Source: Candidatus Halarchaeoplasma halalkaliphilum
GTDB lineage: Archaea; Thermoplasmatota; Thermoplasmata; Halarchaeoplasmatales; Halarchaeoplasmataceae
NCBI GenBank assembly: GCA_007133925.1
Contig: SLLU01000020.1
Location: 1 to 7,956, forward strand
Direction of reading: 5' to 3'
DNA length: 7,956 nucleotides
Shown here: in pieces, positions 6,321-7,956 of the stretch
How positions within the stretch are numbered: the first letter of the stretch is position 1
Layout of the letters: each line of letters begins with the position of its first letter
Translations under genes and position numbers: made by a program
The notes under the pieces: model-generated
The model's input: the letters and a program-made list of their open reading frames with translations, nothing else
Database searches by the model: none
Told to the model about the DNA's origin: nothing

Positions 6321-7616
6321 TTATTTCTTACCCACGGTTACCACTATTAGATCGTTCACATTGGTATTGACCGGTAGCTCTATGGAATCTCCCAATGCAT
6401 CGAAGAATCTCTCTGTATCGTGTTCAGCAAGGCACTTATAAGGGTCTAAATAGCTCCTTTTAACGGTTTCACAATCGGCTATCGCCCCGGCCTTTCCTTT
6501 TCCATCCACCCCATCCGTGTCCACCGCGGCAACAACGATGTTTGAACGGTCCTTGATCTCCATGGCTGCCGAGAGTACGAACTCCCTGTTTGGTCCACCA
6601 AAGCAACCGGTTTTTTCCATCTTAGTTGTCATCTCACCACCCACCAATAGGGCCACAGGGGTTTCTGCGGGTTTACCACTATCCTGACATTCATTGGCAA
6701 TACCCATTATAACCTTTGCAACCTCCCTGGCTTCACCCTGATTCTGGCACGTTAGTATCAGGCAAGGCATCCCGTGCTTATCCCCGTACTCTACTGCGCC
6801 ACGAATGGCATCCATGTTAGACCCAACGAGATGGTTATGCCCATTCGTTTCCAAAGGAATATCCTTCCGACCCTCTATGACTCCCCTGTTTATGTGCTCT
6901 TTAATCGATCTAGGGACGTTTTCCCAAATGGAGTAGCGCTCCAGTATATCCTTTGCATGGCCATAGGTGGTTCTGTCTTCGACGGTGGGCCCGGAGCCCA
7001 CGACGCTCATGTCATCTCCCACCACATCCGATAGGATAAGGGTAATGATCTCACCTTTACCTTGGCAGAGTCGTGCAAACTTACCGCCTTTTACCTGGGA
7101 AATGTGTTTTCTGACCGTGTTTATCTCCTTTATGCTCGCTCCTGACAAAAGCATTTGCTGATTGAGAGCGGCAACGTCATTGATGCTTATCCCCTCCTCG
7201 GGCAGGCAGAAAAGGGAAGAAGCCCCTCCCGATATCAGGAACAAGATCAATGTGTCATGTTTCCCCTCAAGTTTGTCTATGATCTCCCGGGTAGCCGCGA
7301 TGTTATCTTCTCCCGGAATTGGATGTGAGCAGCGGCGTATAGGGATTTTCGAATCCTGCAAAGGTGCTCTGCTATCCGTTATTATCAAACCATCCGATAT
7401 ATCCCAATGGTCGAAGGCCAAAGCCATACGCTGGGAGGCTTTACCCACTGCAAACAGTAATACTTCTTTGTAATCTTCTGAGTGATATGTTTCACCTTCC
7501 GGAAACACCAGGGAGTGCCCTCTTACCAAAGGCGAAATGAGGTCCAACGGGTCTGCACCCTTTACTCCTGCATTTATCATCCCCATGGTGATACCCCGCA
7601 GCCTGATATTTTCCAT
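6321..7616 (-). CDS. Glycerate 2-kinase (MOFRL family)
   Basis: This enzyme phosphorylates D-glycerate with ATP to 2-phosphoglycerate, feeding lower glycolysis/gluconeogenesis. In archaea it serves the non-phosphorylative Entner-Doudoroff route or glycerate from serine. Counting from ATG 7616 gives 431 residues, normal for the family. Motifs (same numbering): FAVGKASQRMA with Lys59, LISGGASSL near 128-135, NTVRKHISQVKGG near 166-178, LSDVVGDD...VGSGPT near 195-211, then the C-terminal MOFRL domain with VGGEMTT near 325, GGPNREF near 340, DTDGVDG near 366 and NVNDL near 419. A longer frame begins at GTG 7634, but a BRE/TATA pair at 7639-7653 lies 5 bases from that GTG, which would therefore be upstream of the transcript. 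ATG 7616 lies about 26 bases from the TATA centre and suits a leaderless message. The gene has no membrane or signal segments. It ends 59 bases before the zinc-ribbon mini-gene. Confidence 0.93.
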   Translation of the reverse strand: MENIRLRGITMGMINAGVKGADPLDLISPLVRGHSLVFPEGETYHSEDYKEVLLFAVGKASQRMALAFDHWDISDGLIITDSRAPLQDSKIPIRRCSHPIPGEDNIAATREIIDKLEGKHDTLILFLISGGASSLFCLPEEGISINDVAALNQQMLLSGASIKEINTVRKHISQVKGGKFARLCQGKGEIITLILSDVVGDDMSVVGSGPTVEDRTTYGHAKDILERYSIWENVPRSIKEHINRGVIEGRKDIPLETNGHNHLVGSNMDAIRGAVEYGDKHGMPCLILTCQNQGEAREVAKVIMGIANECQDSGKPAETPVALLVGGEMTTKMEKTGCFGGPNREFVLSAAMEIKDRSNIVVAAVDTDGVDGKGKAGAIADCETVKRSYLDPYKCLAEHDTERFFDALGDSIELPVNTNVNDLIVVTVGKK

Positions 7617-7638
7617 GAAATAACGAGCTTTCACTCAC

Positions 7639-7653
7639 AAAATAAATCTTTGG
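7639..7653 (-). promoter_or_regulatory. BRE/TATA promoter of glycerate kinase
   Basis: The minus strand reads CCAAAGA followed directly by TTTATTTT, a good purine-rich BRE plus TATA pair. The TATA centre is about 26.5 bases from ATG 7616, the same distance as at the zinc-ribbon mini-gene, and points to leaderless expression from 7616. Confidence 0.6.
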
Positions 7654-7663
7654 ACGCTTTTTG

Positions 7664-7701
7664 GTGAAACTTTAAGTATCAGTGTTAGCTATATTGTATA
7701 A
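7664..7701 (+). promoter_or_regulatory. Candidate promoter of the 7735 gene
   Basis: GTGAAAC at 7664-7670 followed by TTTAAGTA at 7671-7678 resembles a BRE/TATA pair and would put the transcript start near 7702, ahead of the ribosome site at 7719. A second TATA-like block (TATATTGTATAAG, 7689-7701) is an alternative, but it would place the start at or past the ribosome site. Confidence 0.42.
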
Positions 7702-7718
7702 GTAATCCTTTGGTTTGA

Positions 7719-7726
7719 AGAGGTGG
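7719..7726 (+). promoter_or_regulatory. Strong Shine-Dalgarno before ATG 7735
   Basis: AGAGGTGG lies 8 bases before ATG 7735 and is one of the best ribosome sites in the window. It fixes the start of the right-edge gene and shows that leadered and leaderless messages coexist here. Confidence 0.7.
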
Positions 7727-7734
7727 ATAAAAGC

Positions 7735-7956
7735 ATGAAAAAAAGAAATGGGCGTTTGAGAATATGGGTTTTTGTTTTTGCGGTCATGATGATTACCATG
7801 ACCTTGGTACCTGTGATACCGGGTCTGCAATCATCCATGGACGAATACGATCAAGACGATTCGAAAGCAGAAGAGATAGGGATTGTCGATGTGGAATATA
7901 ACCTCAAGGGTAGTAACAGTGTGTTATCCTACACCATGAACGGTTTCGAGGCTCAG
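7735..7956 (+). CDS. Probable secreted or membrane-anchored protein, 3'-truncated by window edge
   Basis: Seventy-four codons are visible and the frame is still open at the right edge. The N-terminus is a clear export signal or anchor: a basic start (MKKRNGRLR) followed by a hydrophobic stretch at residues ~10-30 (IWVFVFAVMMITMTLVPVIP). After it comes an acidic, glutamine- and serine-containing linker (MDEYDQDDSKAEE) and then what looks like the first beta strands of an extracellular domain. I do not recognise the family from this fragment. The start is supported by AGAGGTGG 8 bases upstream. The gene diverges from glycerate kinase across a ~118-base spacer. The product presumably faces outside the cell; its length and function lie beyond the window. 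Confidence 0.78.
   Translation, partial: MKKRNGRLRIWVFVFAVMMITMTLVPVIPGLQSSMDEYDQDDSKAEEIGIVDVEYNLKGSNSVLSYTMNGFEAQ

Noticed and set aside
6223..6441. A 72-codon plus-strand frame spanning the gap after the permease
   Set aside because: It overlaps both the zinc-ribbon mini-gene and the glycerate kinase C-terminus on the other strand. The cysteine pattern and conserved motifs there explain the bases better.

Overview
This window looks archaeal. It carries a KEOPS Cgi121 subunit, the bifunctional archaeal fructose-1,6-bisphosphate aldolase/phosphatase, an archaeal-type dUTPase with a Dcd-like fold, and a P-loop MobB-like protein fused to a 4Fe-4S domain. Several genes also have TATA/BRE-like promoter elements, at least two placed for leaderless transcription. 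A euryarchaeal, possibly Thermoplasmatota-related, source is my guess. It is an inference from gene content, not from a marker gene.

Layout. Bases 1-3489 (+) are a tightly packed run of four genes: the 3' part of gcvPA, complete gcvPB, a MobB-like/4Fe-4S protein and cgi121. The stop and start codons overlap (GTGA, ATGA) or lie within a few bases, so this is very likely one transcript. Bases 3516-5134 (-) hold fbp (aldolase/phosphatase) and, upstream of it, dut. A 26-base A/T-rich gap separates the two converging groups. A roughly 110-base divergent spacer then leads to a ten-helix EamA/DMT-type permease (5248-6165, +). It meets a 30-codon zinc-ribbon mini-gene (6169-6261, -) head-on with only 3 bases between the stop codons. 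Upstream of the mini-gene on the minus strand is a glycerate 2-kinase (6321 to about 7616). A divergent promoter region separates that from the start of a probable secreted or membrane-anchored protein of unknown function, which runs off the right edge (7735 onward).

How the genes fit together. The glycine cleavage P-protein handles glycine and one-carbon units, glycerate 2-kinase makes 2-phosphoglycerate, and the aldolase/phosphatase commits triose phosphates to fructose 6-phosphate. Together they fit a link from glycine/serine/glycerate carbon to gluconeogenesis, though they sit in separate transcription units. The dUTPase and Cgi121 are housekeeping genes (nucleotide-pool sanitation and tRNA t6A modification).

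I see no mobile element, CRISPR array, rRNA or tRNA gene, and no convincing new defence or biosynthetic system. The points most worth a second look are the stand-alone zinc-ribbon mini-gene, the dyad and direct-repeat cluster in the fbp promoter, and the TATA spacing that revises the glycerate kinase start.
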